Assembly: GCF_000720765.1 (NCBI RefSeq)
Contig: NZ_JODC01000007.1
Location: forward strand, 62,001-126,000
Reading direction: 5' to 3'
DNA: 64,000 nt
Source of the DNA: Streptomyces sp. NRRL S-646
GTDB taxonomy: Bacteria; Actinomycetota; Actinomycetes; Streptomycetales; Streptomycetaceae
The notes below the pieces were generated by a model. The model was not told where the DNA came from. It saw only the letters and a program-made list of their open reading frames with translations, and ran no database searches. Position numbers and translations under genes: made by a program. The stretch's first letter is position 1; the number at the start of each line of letters is the position of its first letter. Below, one piece after another: positions 51,877 through 59,688 of this stretch.

Positions 51877-52986
51877 ATGCCTGTCAACGACCCGCTGGAC
51901 CTCGACCACCTCAGGTCGGTACTCGACCAGGCGGGCAATCCGTGGCACATGACCACGACCAGCATGACGGCGCTCACCGAGGAGCAGCGCGTCGTGCGCC
52001 TCGGTGTCCCCGTCGAGTCCGGCGACCGCTCCGCGATCGAGAGCGCCAAGCAGAGCAACATCGCAGCCGCCCTGTCCGCCACCGCCGACTCGGTGGGCGC
52101 GCCCGCCGCGTTCGACCTGCGCAACATCGGAGGCGTCAACTACACGACGCCGGTCAAGAACCAGGGCTCGTGCGGCTCCTGCGTGGCCTTCGGCACCGTG
52201 GGCATGATGGAGCACGTCACGCGCTTCAGCTACGGCGCGCCGTATCTGCCGGTGGACCTGTCCGAGGCGCAGGCGTTCTACTACTACGGCCGCCAGGCCG
52301 GCCGGACCTGCTCCACCGGCTGGTTCCCGGAGCCCCTCGCCGACCAGGCGCGCGACAACGGCATCACCATCGAGGAGTACTTCCCGTACGCGGCGGGCGA
52401 CCAGGACGCCTCCAAGCTCAACGCCGACTGGCCCAACCGGCTGGTGAAGATCCGCTCCTGGCAGTCCGTCACCAACAACCCGGCGGCGATGAAGGAGAAC
52501 ATCGCACGCTACGGCTCCATCACCGCCTGTTTCCTGGTCTACCAGGACTTCTTCAGCTACTCCGGCGGCGTCTACCGGCACAAGACCGGTGACCTCGCGG
52601 GCGGCCACTGCGTCACGCTCGTCGGCTACGACGACGCGCAGCAGTGCTGGATCGGCAAGAACAGCTGGGGTCCGGGCTGGGGCGACCAGGGCTTCTTCCG
52701 CATCGGCTACGGCGAGTGCGGCATCGAGACCTGGCACAACCTGGCGGCGCTCGGCACGCTCATCCACAACTGGCTGCCCGACCAGCGCATCCTCGCGCTG
52801 TGGAGCAACGAGGCCGACGCCAATGTGTGGGCGTACGGCGAGCTGCGCGGCTGGCTGAACCTCAACGGCTCCGTCGGCGCGACCGACGCGGCGATGCTCG
52901 CCGAACTCGCCGCGTCCAAGGCGAACGGCGCCAAGGTCGGCCTGTACGAGGACAACGGCAGCGTCCAGCAGATCTACGCCTGGTGA
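51877..52986 (+). CDS. Papain-like (C1A) cysteine peptidase without signal peptide
   Basis: 369 residues, GAAGGAGGG before the ATG. A pro-region of about 85 residues precedes the catalytic domain (about 86-295): 'FDLRNIGG...PVKNQGSCGSCVAFG' with oxyanion Gln and nucleophile Cys, 'GGVYRHKTGDLAGGHCVTLVGYDD' with the catalytic His, and 'WIGKNSWGPGWGDQGFFRIGYGECGIE' with the Asn. A C-terminal extension of about 75 residues ('PDQRILALWSNEADANVWAYGELRGWL'...) is not part of the papain fold. No export signal is seen, so it is cytoplasmic or exported by another route. A chagasin-like inhibitor gene lies 0.6 kb downstream. Confidence 0.9.
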   Translation: MPVNDPLDLDHLRSVLDQAGNPWHMTTTSMTALTEEQRVVRLGVPVESGDRSAIESAKQSNIAAALSATADSVGAPAAFDLRNIGGVNYTTPVKNQGSCGSCVAFGTVGMMEHVTRFSYGAPYLPVDLSEAQAFYYYGRQAGRTCSTGWFPEPLADQARDNGITIEEYFPYAAGDQDASKLNADWPNRLVKIRSWQSVTNNPAAMKENIARYGSITACFLVYQDFFSYSGGVYRHKTGDLAGGHCVTLVGYDDAQQCWIGKNSWGPGWGDQGFFRIGYGECGIETWHNLAALGTLIHNWLPDQRILALWSNEADANVWAYGELRGWLNLNGSVGATDAAMLAELAASKANGAKVGLYEDNGSVQQIYAW

Positions 52987-53017
52987 GACCGGGCAACCAG
53001 GGAGAGGAGAGTACGAC

Positions 53018-53533
53018 ATGAGCCCGCAGAACAGCGGCCCCGAGCAGCCCAAGCAGCAGCCGCCCACAACGCAGGCGGTCCGCTCCGCGGCCGAGCAGGA
53101 CGAGGCCGGCCGGCCCGTGCTGCTGCCGCCGGGCGTGGACGTCGGCCTGAACGGCAGCGCGCTCACCGCGCCGGGCAAGCCGGCCAGTGATGTGATGGTC
53201 GCGCGGTTCGAGCAGACGGCGTCCGGCGAGGCCCGGCCGACGATCACGCCCGAACTCCGCGGCGACCTGCAGGCGTTCGCGGCGGCGCAGGCCGCCACGG
53301 CGTTCACGGGCACGTGGACGCAGAACGCGATCGTCGACGCGATGTGGTCCATCAACCAGCCCCGCAACGCCTTCCTGCACGTCAAGGGCGGCGCCTGGAA
53401 GAAGATCTTCAACGGCAGCGACTGGGCGTTCACCGCGCTGACGACGCTGGCCTCCCAGGCCCGCCAGACGGGCCGGCCGATCTCTTTCCGTGAGGAGGCG
53501 GACGGCCTGGTCCACGAGATCTACCTGCTGTAG
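53018..53533 (+). CDS. Hypothetical partner of the cysteine peptidase
   Basis: 171 residues from ATG 53018, with GGAGAGGAGAG upstream, 31 bases after the peptidase stop, so almost certainly the same operon. The N-terminal 60 residues are Gln/Pro-rich and probably disordered; the rest has 'ITPELRGDLQAFAAAQAATAFTGTWTQNAIVDAMWSINQPRNAFLHVKGGAWKKIF' and ends 'REEADGLVHEIYLL'. No signal peptide. No family is recognised. It could be a substrate, chaperone or second regulator of the peptidase. Confidence 0.75.
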   Translation: MSPQNSGPEQPKQQPPTTQAVRSAAEQDEAGRPVLLPPGVDVGLNGSALTAPGKPASDVMVARFEQTASGEARPTITPELRGDLQAFAAAQAATAFTGTWTQNAIVDAMWSINQPRNAFLHVKGGAWKKIFNGSDWAFTALTTLASQARQTGRPISFREEADGLVHEIYLL

Positions 53534-53543
53534 CCCTGCCCGG

Positions 53544-53582
53544 CGAGGGGCCGCGTCCGAGCGTGCCGGGCGCGGCCCCTCG
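53544..53582. terminator. Bidirectional terminator hairpin
   Basis: CGAGGGGCCGCG (53544-53555) pairs perfectly with CGCGGCCCCTCG (53571-53582), 15-base loop. It ends the peptidase operon and faces the convergent inhibitor gene, five bases from its stop. Confidence 0.8.
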
Positions 53583-53586
53583 CGTG

Positions 53587-53895
53587 TCACTCGACGGTGA
53601 CCCGCAGCGCGTACCGGTCGGCCACGTCGTCGCCCCAGGGCTGCCTGAGCACGAGCTCCAGCCGCCCCTGACCGGCCTTGGTCGGCCGCAGCCGCAGTAC
53701 CCGGGTGCCGCCGGCGCCCGGGGCGAGCTCTCCCGGCGGCGCATAGTCGCTGGCCGCCACCTTCAGGCCGCCCTCGACGACTTCGACGTGCCACCGGTAG
53801 CCGGTGGTGGCGTTCTCGGCCAGCCGCACCACGAGGTCGTCGCCGATCCCCATGCGCACCTCGCCGTCCTGCGCCGACACCTGTACCTCACCCAC
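53587..53895 (-). CDS. Chagasin-like (I42) cysteine-peptidase inhibitor
   Basis: 102 residues, GTG start with AGGAGG upstream. All three inhibitory loops of the family are recognisable: 'ENATTGYRW' for the NPTTGY loop (Pro replaced by Ala), 'GAGGTRVL' for the GxGG loop and 'RQPWGD' for the RPW loop (with Gln inserted). Chagasins block papain-family peptidases by wedging into the active site. There is no signal peptide, as for the neighbouring C1A peptidase, so both could meet in the cytoplasm. The gene is convergent with the peptidase operon. Confidence 0.85.
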   Translation of the reverse strand: MGEVQVSAQDGEVRMGIGDDLVVRLAENATTGYRWHVEVVEGGLKVAASDYAPPGELAPGAGGTRVLRLRPTKAGQGRLELVLRQPWGDDVADRYALRVTVE

Positions 53896-53998
53896 GGGAC
53901 CGCACCTCCTCGGCTCTGGTCCTCTCGGTGTACCCCGCCTTCCCGGCCCTGGCCAGCCGGAGCGACGGCCGAACCGGCCGCGGCGTCAGAAGCGGGAC

Positions 53999-54547
53999 TC
54001 AGAGGCGGAACAGGGCCCACACGAGCTTTCCGCCGCGGGCCCGCGGGTTCCATCCCCATGCGTCGCTCAGCACCGAGACGACCTGCAGTCCCCGTCCCGA
54101 CTCCGCGAGTTCATCGGCCTGCACGGCGACGGGGATCAGGTCGCTCTCGTCGGTGACCGCGCACACGGCGCAGGACCAGCGGTCCCAGTACGCGAGCCAC
54201 AGCGCCGGCTGCAACTCCGCCTCGCCGTCCGCTGCTCGGCCGTAGCGCAGGGCGTTGCTCAGCAGCTCCGACACGGTGACCGCCACGTCCTCGACGCGTT
54301 CGTCCGTGGTCCGGTCGACGAGCGTCGTGCGCGTGAAGTCCCGGGCCATGTGGGCGGATTGGGCGATCGGCGGTACGACGAGCACCGAGCAGTGGGCGGG
54401 GCCGGGCCCGTCCTCGGAGCTTGGGACGAGAGGAAGGCTCAGCCCGGGCCCGGGCCGGCCGATGTGGTCCACGGCCTGGCTCAGCCACTGCCAAGTCTCC
54501 TCGATACGCAGGGGGTTGACCGGTTCTGCGACTTGCTCTGCGGACAT
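53999..54547 (-). CDS. ATP-binding (HATPase_c, anti-sigma-like) regulatory protein
   Basis: 182 residues. N-terminal 60 residues are variable. The GHKL domain has 'VEDVAVTVSELLSNALRYG' (N-box) and 'ESGRGLQVVSVLSDAWGWNPRARGGKLVWALF' (G-boxes), so ATP binding is plausible. Such short HATPase proteins in Streptomyces are often encoded next to DUF397 and XRE-DUF5753 genes, as here. It may be an anti-sigma-like kinase or a partner of the XRE protein. It is divergent from the DUF397 gene, 242 bases apart; that gap has an AT-richer stretch but no site could be assigned. Confidence 0.87.
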   Translation of the reverse strand: MSAEQVAEPVNPLRIEETWQWLSQAVDHIGRPGPGLSLPLVPSSEDGPGPAHCSVLVVPPIAQSAHMARDFTRTTLVDRTTDERVEDVAVTVSELLSNALRYGRAADGEAELQPALWLAYWDRWSCAVCAVTDESDLIPVAVQADELAESGRGLQVVSVLSDAWGWNPRARGGKLVWALFRL

Positions 54548-54789
54548 CGCGACCCCTGGTACCCCTGCGGAGAGAACAACCGAGCGCTACACCTGTGCGA
54601 AGTATCGTGCTACGTCCGGCAGTCCGTACGCAAGTGCATCGGCAATTACCCCTGCAATTGCAGATGATCTTGCGGGCAGCGGGCGCCGGACGCTATCGTC
54701 CCGCACACCACCCGTGGATGCAATTGAGGATGCAATTGCAGCGCCGACCACGAGTCCACTCAACGCGACTTCATCTCAAAGAGGTTCAG

Positions 54790-55032
54790 ATGCAGCACGT
54801 GAGCAACGGCATACCTGCCACCGAGCTGGCAGGGGCGGTCTGGCGCAAGAGCCACCACAGCAACCCGGAGGGCAACTGCGTCGAACTCGCCGCCCTCCCG
54901 GACGGCAGCGTCGCCGTCCGCAACTCCCGCCACCCCCAGGGTCCGGCGCTCGTCTACACCAGCGCCGAGATCTCCGCCTTCGTCCGCGGTGTGAAGGACG
55001 GCGACTTCGACGGCCTACTCCCCGCCGGCTGA
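54790..55032 (+). CDS. DUF397 protein
   Basis: 80 residues from ATG 54790. Signature 'WRKSHHSNPEGNCVELA' followed by 'VAVRNSRHPQGPALVYTSAEISAFVRGVKDGDFDGLL', which is the full DUF397 domain. These small proteins partner XRE-DUF5753 regulators (WhiJ/BldB-associated modules) and are thought to modulate them. The AGAGG site lies eight bases upstream. Confidence 0.9.
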   Translation: MQHVSNGIPATELAGAVWRKSHHSNPEGNCVELAALPDGSVAVRNSRHPQGPALVYTSAEISAFVRGVKDGDFDGLLPAG

Positions 55033-55191
55033 GGTCGGGCACACCCGCGGACAGCCGGAGGGTACCGGCCACCGGTCTGTACCCTCCGGCCACTTCACGC
55101 ACCGCAGCCGAACGACGCCTCGGTGCTACCCTCCTTGGTTGAGTCCCGAACACATGCACACGCAGCCGGTGCGGCGGCCGAGGGGATGACC

Positions 55192-56097
55192 ATGACGGCA
55201 GTTCAGCGAGAACCCATTCCCTCCGACGTCGAGGTCCTGAGCCGACGCCACGGCGGGCCGACCGTGCAGCGCATCATGCTGGGCACCCGCCTGCGCCGCC
55301 TGCGCGAATCCCTCGACATCAGCCGGGACACGGCCGCTGCGGCCATCCGCGCCTCGGACGCCAAGCTCTGCCGCATGGAGCTGGGCCGCGTCGGCTTCAA
55401 ACAGCGCGACATCGCCGACCTGCTCACGCTGTACGGCGTCCAGGACCCCGCCGTACGCCAGGAGTTCCTGGACTCGGTACGGCGGGCCAACGAACCCGGC
55501 TGGTGGCGGGCGTACGGAGACGCCTTCCCGAGCTGGTTCGAGCAGCACCTGGGCCTGGAGGAGGCCGCCTCCCTCATCCGTACCTATGAAGTCCAGTTCA
55601 TCCCGGGCCTGTTGCAGACCCCGGCGTACGCCGAGGCCGTCATCCGGCTCGGCCACCCCATCACCTCCCCGGACGCGATCGCGCGCCGGGTCGAGCTGCG
55701 CATGACCCGGCAGGAGCTGCTCTCCCGGCCGGACGCGCCGAAGCTGTGGGTCGTGGTGGACGAGGCGGCGCTGCGCCGCCCGCTCGGCGGGGCCGAGGTG
55801 ATGCGTGCCCAGCTGCAGCACCTGATCGAGGCGGCCGCATGGCCGAACGTGACGCTCCAGGTCCTGCCCTTCCACGTCGGCGGTCACGCCGCGGCCGGCG
55901 GGCCGATCACCGTGCTGCGCTTCCCCGTACCGGACCTGCCGGACGTCGTCTACCTCGAGCAGCTCTCCAGCGCCCTGTACCTGGACAAGCCCGAGGAGGT
56001 CGACCACTATCTCGCGGTCATGGACCGCCTGAGCCTGGTGGCCTCGCCGGCCGTGGACTCGGTGCCCTTCCTGGAACAGGTCCTCAAGGAGATCTGA
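55192..56097 (+). CDS. XRE-family regulator with DUF5753 domain (WhiJ-like)
   Basis: 301 residues from ATG 55192 (GAGGGG upstream; ATG 55186 is possible). Helix-turn-helix at about 26-80: 'LGTRLRRLRESLDISRDTAAAAIRASDAKLCRMELGRVGFKQRDIADLLTLYGV'. The DUF5753 domain occupies about 110-295: 'YEVQFIPGLLQTPAYAEAVIRL', 'VVVDEAALRRPLGGAEVMRAQLQHL', 'VTLQVLPFHVGGHAAAGGPITVLRFP', 'VVYLEQLSSALYLDKPEEVDHY'. It belongs with the adjacent DUF397 and HATPase genes to a WhiJ-type developmental regulatory module. Confidence 0.92.
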   Translation: MTAVQREPIPSDVEVLSRRHGGPTVQRIMLGTRLRRLRESLDISRDTAAAAIRASDAKLCRMELGRVGFKQRDIADLLTLYGVQDPAVRQEFLDSVRRANEPGWWRAYGDAFPSWFEQHLGLEEAASLIRTYEVQFIPGLLQTPAYAEAVIRLGHPITSPDAIARRVELRMTRQELLSRPDAPKLWVVVDEAALRRPLGGAEVMRAQLQHLIEAAAWPNVTLQVLPFHVGGHAAAGGPITVLRFPVPDLPDVVYLEQLSSALYLDKPEEVDHYLAVMDRLSLVASPAVDSVPFLEQVLKEI

Positions 56098-56145
56098 GCC
56101 CGCCGCGCCGCGAGATCGACTCACCCGGCGGCTATCGTGCCGCCA

Positions 56146-56874
56146 ATGACAGCACCGACCACCACACTGAGCGAGGCGGACTTCGTCGTACCCATCGAGG
56201 ACCGCTATTTCGAGGACTACGTGCCGGGCGCGGTCTACGTCTACGGCAGCATCACCATGACCGAGGAGGACATCCTCCGCTTCGCCCGGGAGTTCGATCC
56301 ACAGGGCACCCACATCGATCCGCAGGCCGCACTGCAGGGCCCGTACCAGGGGCTCATCGCCAGCGGCTGGCACACCTGCGCCGTCATGATGCGGCTCTAC
56401 GCCGACCACTACATCAGCAAGGTGGGCGGCCTGGCCTCCCCGGGCGTCGAGGAACTGCGCTGGGTACGACCGGTGCGGCCCGGCGACGGTCTCTCCCTGC
56501 GCACGACCGTGCGGGAGACTCGCCTCTCCCGTTCCAAACCGGACCGCGGGCTGGTCCACACCGGAATCGAAGTCCTCAACCAGCACGGCGAGCCGGTCCT
56601 GACCATGACCGCCGTGAACTTCCTGCTGCGCCGGACGGCCGCGGGCCAGGCCGCCGCTGCCGGGTACTCGTACCCGGCAGAGAAGGGGGTCGGCAGATGG
56701 ACGCTCTTGTCGACTGGCTCGCCGACCTGTCCGGTCCCGTGGTCTACGTCGTGGTCACGGCCCTGGTGTTCGCCGAGGACGCGCTGTTCTTCGGGTTTGT
56801 CCTGCCGGGCGAGACCGCGGCGATCGTCGGCGGGGTGCTGGCCCGGCGGGGCAACGTCGACCTGGCCTGGATGA
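56146..56874 (+). CDS. MaoC-like dehydratase whose frame runs into the DedA gene
   Basis: From ATG 56146 (possibly leaderless; TATCGT lies about ten bases upstream) the protein has a hotdog fold: 'YFEDYVPGAVYVYGSITMTEEDILRFAREFDPQGTHID' with the catalytic-type Asp and His, 'GLIASGWHTCAVMMRL', 'ELRWVRPVRPGDGL' and 'VLTMTAVNFLLRR' (about residue 165), where family members normally end. Here no stop occurs until 56874, giving about 242 residues and overlapping the DedA gene by 178 bases in another frame. The last 70 residues look like out-of-frame translation. The domain itself seems intact; stop loss or a frameshift near 56640 is likely. Confidence 0.75.
   Translation: MTAPTTTLSEADFVVPIEDRYFEDYVPGAVYVYGSITMTEEDILRFAREFDPQGTHIDPQAALQGPYQGLIASGWHTCAVMMRLYADHYISKVGGLASPGVEELRWVRPVRPGDGLSLRTTVRETRLSRSKPDRGLVHTGIEVLNQHGEPVLTMTAVNFLLRRTAAGQAAAAGYSYPAEKGVGRWTLLSTGSPTCPVPWSTSWSRPWCSPRTRCSSGLSCRARPRRSSAGCWPGGATSTWPG
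56659..56678. repeat. 20-bp perfect palindrome at the MaoC-DedA junction
   Basis: GCCGGGTAC-TC-GTACCCGGC, 9-bp arms with a 2-base centre, 18 bases before the DedA start. It could be a relic of a terminator between the two genes or an operator. Confidence 0.45.
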
Positions 56875-57305
56875 CCCTTGCTGTCGTCCTCGCGGCGATC
56901 GCCGGGGACAGCGTCGGCTACAAGGTCGGCCGGCGCCTCGGACCGCCGCTGCTCTCCAGCCGCCCCCTGCGCCGACGGGCCGAGCGGGTGGACAAGGCGC
57001 GCGACCTGATCCGCCGGCGCGGTCCGGCGGCGGTCTTCGTCGGCCGTTTCGTCGCCTTCTTCCGGTCCTTCGTTCCCGCGATGGCGGGTGCGTCGAACAT
57101 GCCGTACCGGCGCTTCCTGCTCTACAACGCTCCGGGCGGCCTGGTCTGGGGTGTCGGCAACGTCCTCCTCGGCTATGCCGCGGGCGCTGCCTACGAACGC
57201 GTCGAGAGCATGGTCGGCCGGACCGTCGCCCTGGCCTTTGCCGCAATCGTCGTCGTGGCCCTTGTCGTCTGGCGAATCCGCCGGCACCGCCGCTCCCACT
57301 CCTGA
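56697..57305 (+). CDS. DedA-family membrane protein
   Basis: 202 residues from ATG 56697, with AAGGGGG ten bases upstream. DedA landmarks: 'FAEDALFFGFVLPGETAAIVGGVLA', 'AIAGDSVGYKVGRRLGPPLL', and 'GPAAVFVGRFVAFFRSFVPAMAGASNMPYRRFLLYNAPGGLVWGVGNVLLGYAAG', including the conserved Glu, Arg and Gly residues. Members are flippases or transporters of polyprenyl-phosphate or phospholipids, affecting envelope integrity. The 5' end overlaps the extended MaoC-like frame. Confidence 0.92.
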   Translation: MDALVDWLADLSGPVVYVVVTALVFAEDALFFGFVLPGETAAIVGGVLARRGNVDLAWMTLAVVLAAIAGDSVGYKVGRRLGPPLLSSRPLRRRAERVDKARDLIRRRGPAAVFVGRFVAFFRSFVPAMAGASNMPYRRFLLYNAPGGLVWGVGNVLLGYAAGAAYERVESMVGRTVALAFAAIVVVALVVWRIRRHRRSHS

Positions 57306-57397
57306 AACGCACCGGTGAATAACGGCCGAGTTGCCGGGCGCCGAGTTGCATGGAAGCATAAAAAGAGGTATTCGCGTGTCCGGATCGGAGGTTTCCG

Positions 57398-58039
57398 ATG
57401 CGCCTCGGACCATTCACCGGCATTGTTGCCGTCATTCTGATTGTGGTCGCTTTCGCCGTGGGCGGGTCGACACCGGACGTCGGAGATCCCGGTCCGCAGA
57501 TCAAGCTCTTCTACCACCATCACGACACACGACAGGCAGTCGCTCTGTATCTGCTGGTTCTGGCCGCGGCGGTCCTGGTGTTCTTCGCCGGGAACCTGCG
57601 CCACCACCTCGCCGAGGCCGACCGGCACGGCTGGCTGCCCCAAGTCGCCTTCGCCGGCGGCATTCTGTCGGCCGTGGGGTTCTGGACCGCATCGAGTCTC
57701 ACGCTCGCCATGGTCGACGCCAGCGACAAACGGCGGGTCGGCGGCCAGGCATTTCAGTCGATGAATGCCATCAGCACCGATTTCTTCATTCCCTTTGTCG
57801 CCGGAATCGCCATCATGATGCTCGCTGCCGGTCTTGACACAGCCCGCAGTGGAACGCCATTGCCGCGCTGGCTGGGCTGGGCCGGAATCGTTCTGGGCGT
57901 GGCCACCTTCATTCCGTGGGTGGGATTCTTCGCCTTCCTCGCGTCCGGTCTGTGGATCATCGCCGCGAGTGTGTTCCTCGCCCGCCCGCCGAAGGTCAAG
58001 GCGCCCGCAGAGCCTCCCGTCGCGGCGCCCGCCGGATGA
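57398..58039 (+). CDS. Membrane protein of unknown function
   Basis: 213 residues, GGAGG six bases before the ATG. Six hydrophobic segments: about 5-22, 47-66, 80-105, 120-145, 155-172 and 176-196. A short soluble loop 'GGSTPDVGDPGPQIKLFYHHHDTRQA' follows the first helix, and the C-terminus is Pro/Ala-rich. No enzymatic motif is seen. Similar six-helix proteins are common and unassigned in actinobacteria. Confidence 0.8.
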   Translation: MRLGPFTGIVAVILIVVAFAVGGSTPDVGDPGPQIKLFYHHHDTRQAVALYLLVLAAAVLVFFAGNLRHHLAEADRHGWLPQVAFAGGILSAVGFWTASSLTLAMVDASDKRRVGGQAFQSMNAISTDFFIPFVAGIAIMMLAAGLDTARSGTPLPRWLGWAGIVLGVATFIPWVGFFAFLASGLWIIAASVFLARPPKVKAPAEPPVAAPAG

Positions 58040-58060
58040 CCACACGGCCGCCGGCCGGCA

Positions 58061-58104
58061 GCGGGGCGGTCACCAGAGCGCCGACAACCCGGTGACCGCC
58101 CCGC
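58061..58104. terminator. Bidirectional terminator between convergent genes
   Basis: GCGGGGCGGTCACC (58061-58074) pairs perfectly with GGTGACCGCCCCGC (58091-58104), 16-base loop. It lies between the membrane-protein gene and the GH29 gene and is 13 bases from the GH29 stop. Confidence 0.85.
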
Positions 58105-58116
58105 CGCGGGTACGCC

Positions 58117-59673
58117 TCAGACCCGGGACCGGTACAGCTCGAACCGTGCGATCCGTACGGCGTCCCGCGCCCCTGTCACCCGCAGCCGCCACCGCCGGGC
58201 CCGTACCGGCGCCGGCAGGAGCAGGATGCGGCTCGCGCCGATCGTTCCGGCCCGGGTCACCTCCGCCCAGGCCCCGTCGCGGTACGCCTCCACCACGAAG
58301 GTCTCCACCTGCTGGCCGTGGCGGATGTCCTCCGCCAGCCGGATGCGGTCCACTTCCTGATCGGTGCCGAGATCGACGGCCCGCGTCCGGGACGAGCCGG
58401 TGACGCGTGCCCCGCGTGCCAGGTCCCCGGGCAGTTCGCGCTCGATCCGCTCACGGAACTCGCGCAGCCGGACGACGTCGGTGTCGTGCAGCCGGCCGTC
58501 CGTGTCCGGGGGGACATTGAGCAGCAGGACGGAGTTGCGGCCCACTGAGCCGAAGTAGATCCCGGTCAGGTCGTCGACGGACTTGGGCTGCTGGTCGGCG
58601 TGGTAGAACCAGCCGTCGCGGATGGACACGTCGCACTCCGCCGGCCACCACTGGAGGTAGTCCGTCTTCGGCTGAGCGGCGACGAGCGCGGCTCGGCTGC
58701 CCTCGTCGGGGGTGTCGTAGGACAGGGCCCAGTCGGTGCGGCCGTACTGGTTCTCCTTGACCGGGATGACGCTCCACTCGTCCTCGCGGGCCAGCCCGCT
58801 CTCGTTGCCGACCCAGCGCAGATCGGGTCCGGTGACGGCGATCGCCGCGTCCGGGGCGAGCGCGCGGACCAGGGTGTACCAGCTGTCCCAGTCGTAGTCC
58901 TCCACGTTGCCGGGCGGGATGCGGCCCTGGGCGCCGTCGAACCACACCTCGTCGACGGGTCCGTACTCGGTGAGCACCTCGTAGAGCGTGTTGAGCATGT
59001 GGGCGCCGTACTCGGTGGCGGGCAGGGTGAAGGTGCGGTCCAGGCTGCGGTCGTCGCCCGGCACCGGGGTGGGGATGGTGCGCTCGGTGCGGGCGCTGCC
59101 GTTGGCGTACACGCCGTGCAGGTACTGGTTCTCGTCGGCGGGCGAGATGTAGACGCCGACCTTGATGCCGTGGCTGCGCATGGAGTCGGCGAAGGAGCGC
59201 AATACGTCGCCATGGCCGCCCTGCCAACTGCTCGACGCCACGGTGTGGTTGGTGTAGCGGGACGGGTAGAGCACGAACCCGTCGTGGTGTTTGACGGTGA
59301 GGATGGCGAGCTTGAAGCCGCCGTCGCGCAGGGCGCGGGCCCACTGGTCGGTGTCGAGGCCGGCGGGCTGGAAGACGTTGGGGTCCTCGTCGCCGGTGCC
59401 CCATTCCAGGCCGGTGAAGGTGTTCACGCCGAAGTGCAGGAACGCCGCGGTCTGCTCCAGGGCCTGCCAGGCGATCTGCCGTGTGGTGGGCCGGACTTGG
59501 GAGGCCTTGCGGAGCAGCTCGTCCGGGGTGTCGTCGGGGCTGACGGGGATGCGGTGGCGGAGGTCGGCCGGGACGGGCGTCCCGGGCGCGGCGGCCGCGG
59601 GATGCCCGGAGGCGGCGAGTGCGGCGGCCGAGGTGATGGCGGAGGAGAGGAAGAGGCGTCTGGAGAGGGCCAT
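58117..59673 (-). CDS. Secreted GH29 alpha-L-fucosidase
   Basis: 518 residues. Tat-type signal MALSRRLFLSSAITSAAALAAS. GH29 barrel (about 55-390): 'TAAFLHFGVNTFTGLEWG', 'LAILTVKHHDGFVLYPSRYTNH', 'HGIKVGVYISPADE', and the nucleophile Asp in 'VDEVWFDGAQG'. A C-terminal beta-sandwich ('ARVTGSSRTRAVDLGTDQEVDRIRLAEDIRHGQQVETF') resembles F5/8-type C modules. The subfamily seems to be the alpha-1,3/4-specific one, which needs a branched substrate, though that is inferred. GAGGAG precedes the start. It is the last gene of a three-gene operon. Confidence 0.9.
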   Translation of the reverse strand: MALSRRLFLSSAITSAAALAASGHPAAAAPGTPVPADLRHRIPVSPDDTPDELLRKASQVRPTTRQIAWQALEQTAAFLHFGVNTFTGLEWGTGDEDPNVFQPAGLDTDQWARALRDGGFKLAILTVKHHDGFVLYPSRYTNHTVASSSWQGGHGDVLRSFADSMRSHGIKVGVYISPADENQYLHGVYANGSARTERTIPTPVPGDDRSLDRTFTLPATEYGAHMLNTLYEVLTEYGPVDEVWFDGAQGRIPPGNVEDYDWDSWYTLVRALAPDAAIAVTGPDLRWVGNESGLAREDEWSVIPVKENQYGRTDWALSYDTPDEGSRAALVAAQPKTDYLQWWPAECDVSIRDGWFYHADQQPKSVDDLTGIYFGSVGRNSVLLLNVPPDTDGRLHDTDVVRLREFRERIERELPGDLARGARVTGSSRTRAVDLGTDQEVDRIRLAEDIRHGQQVETFVVEAYRDGAWAEVTRAGTIGASRILLLPAPVRARRWRLRVTGARDAVRIARFELYRSRV

Positions 59674-59688
59674 GGCGGACTCCTCGGT

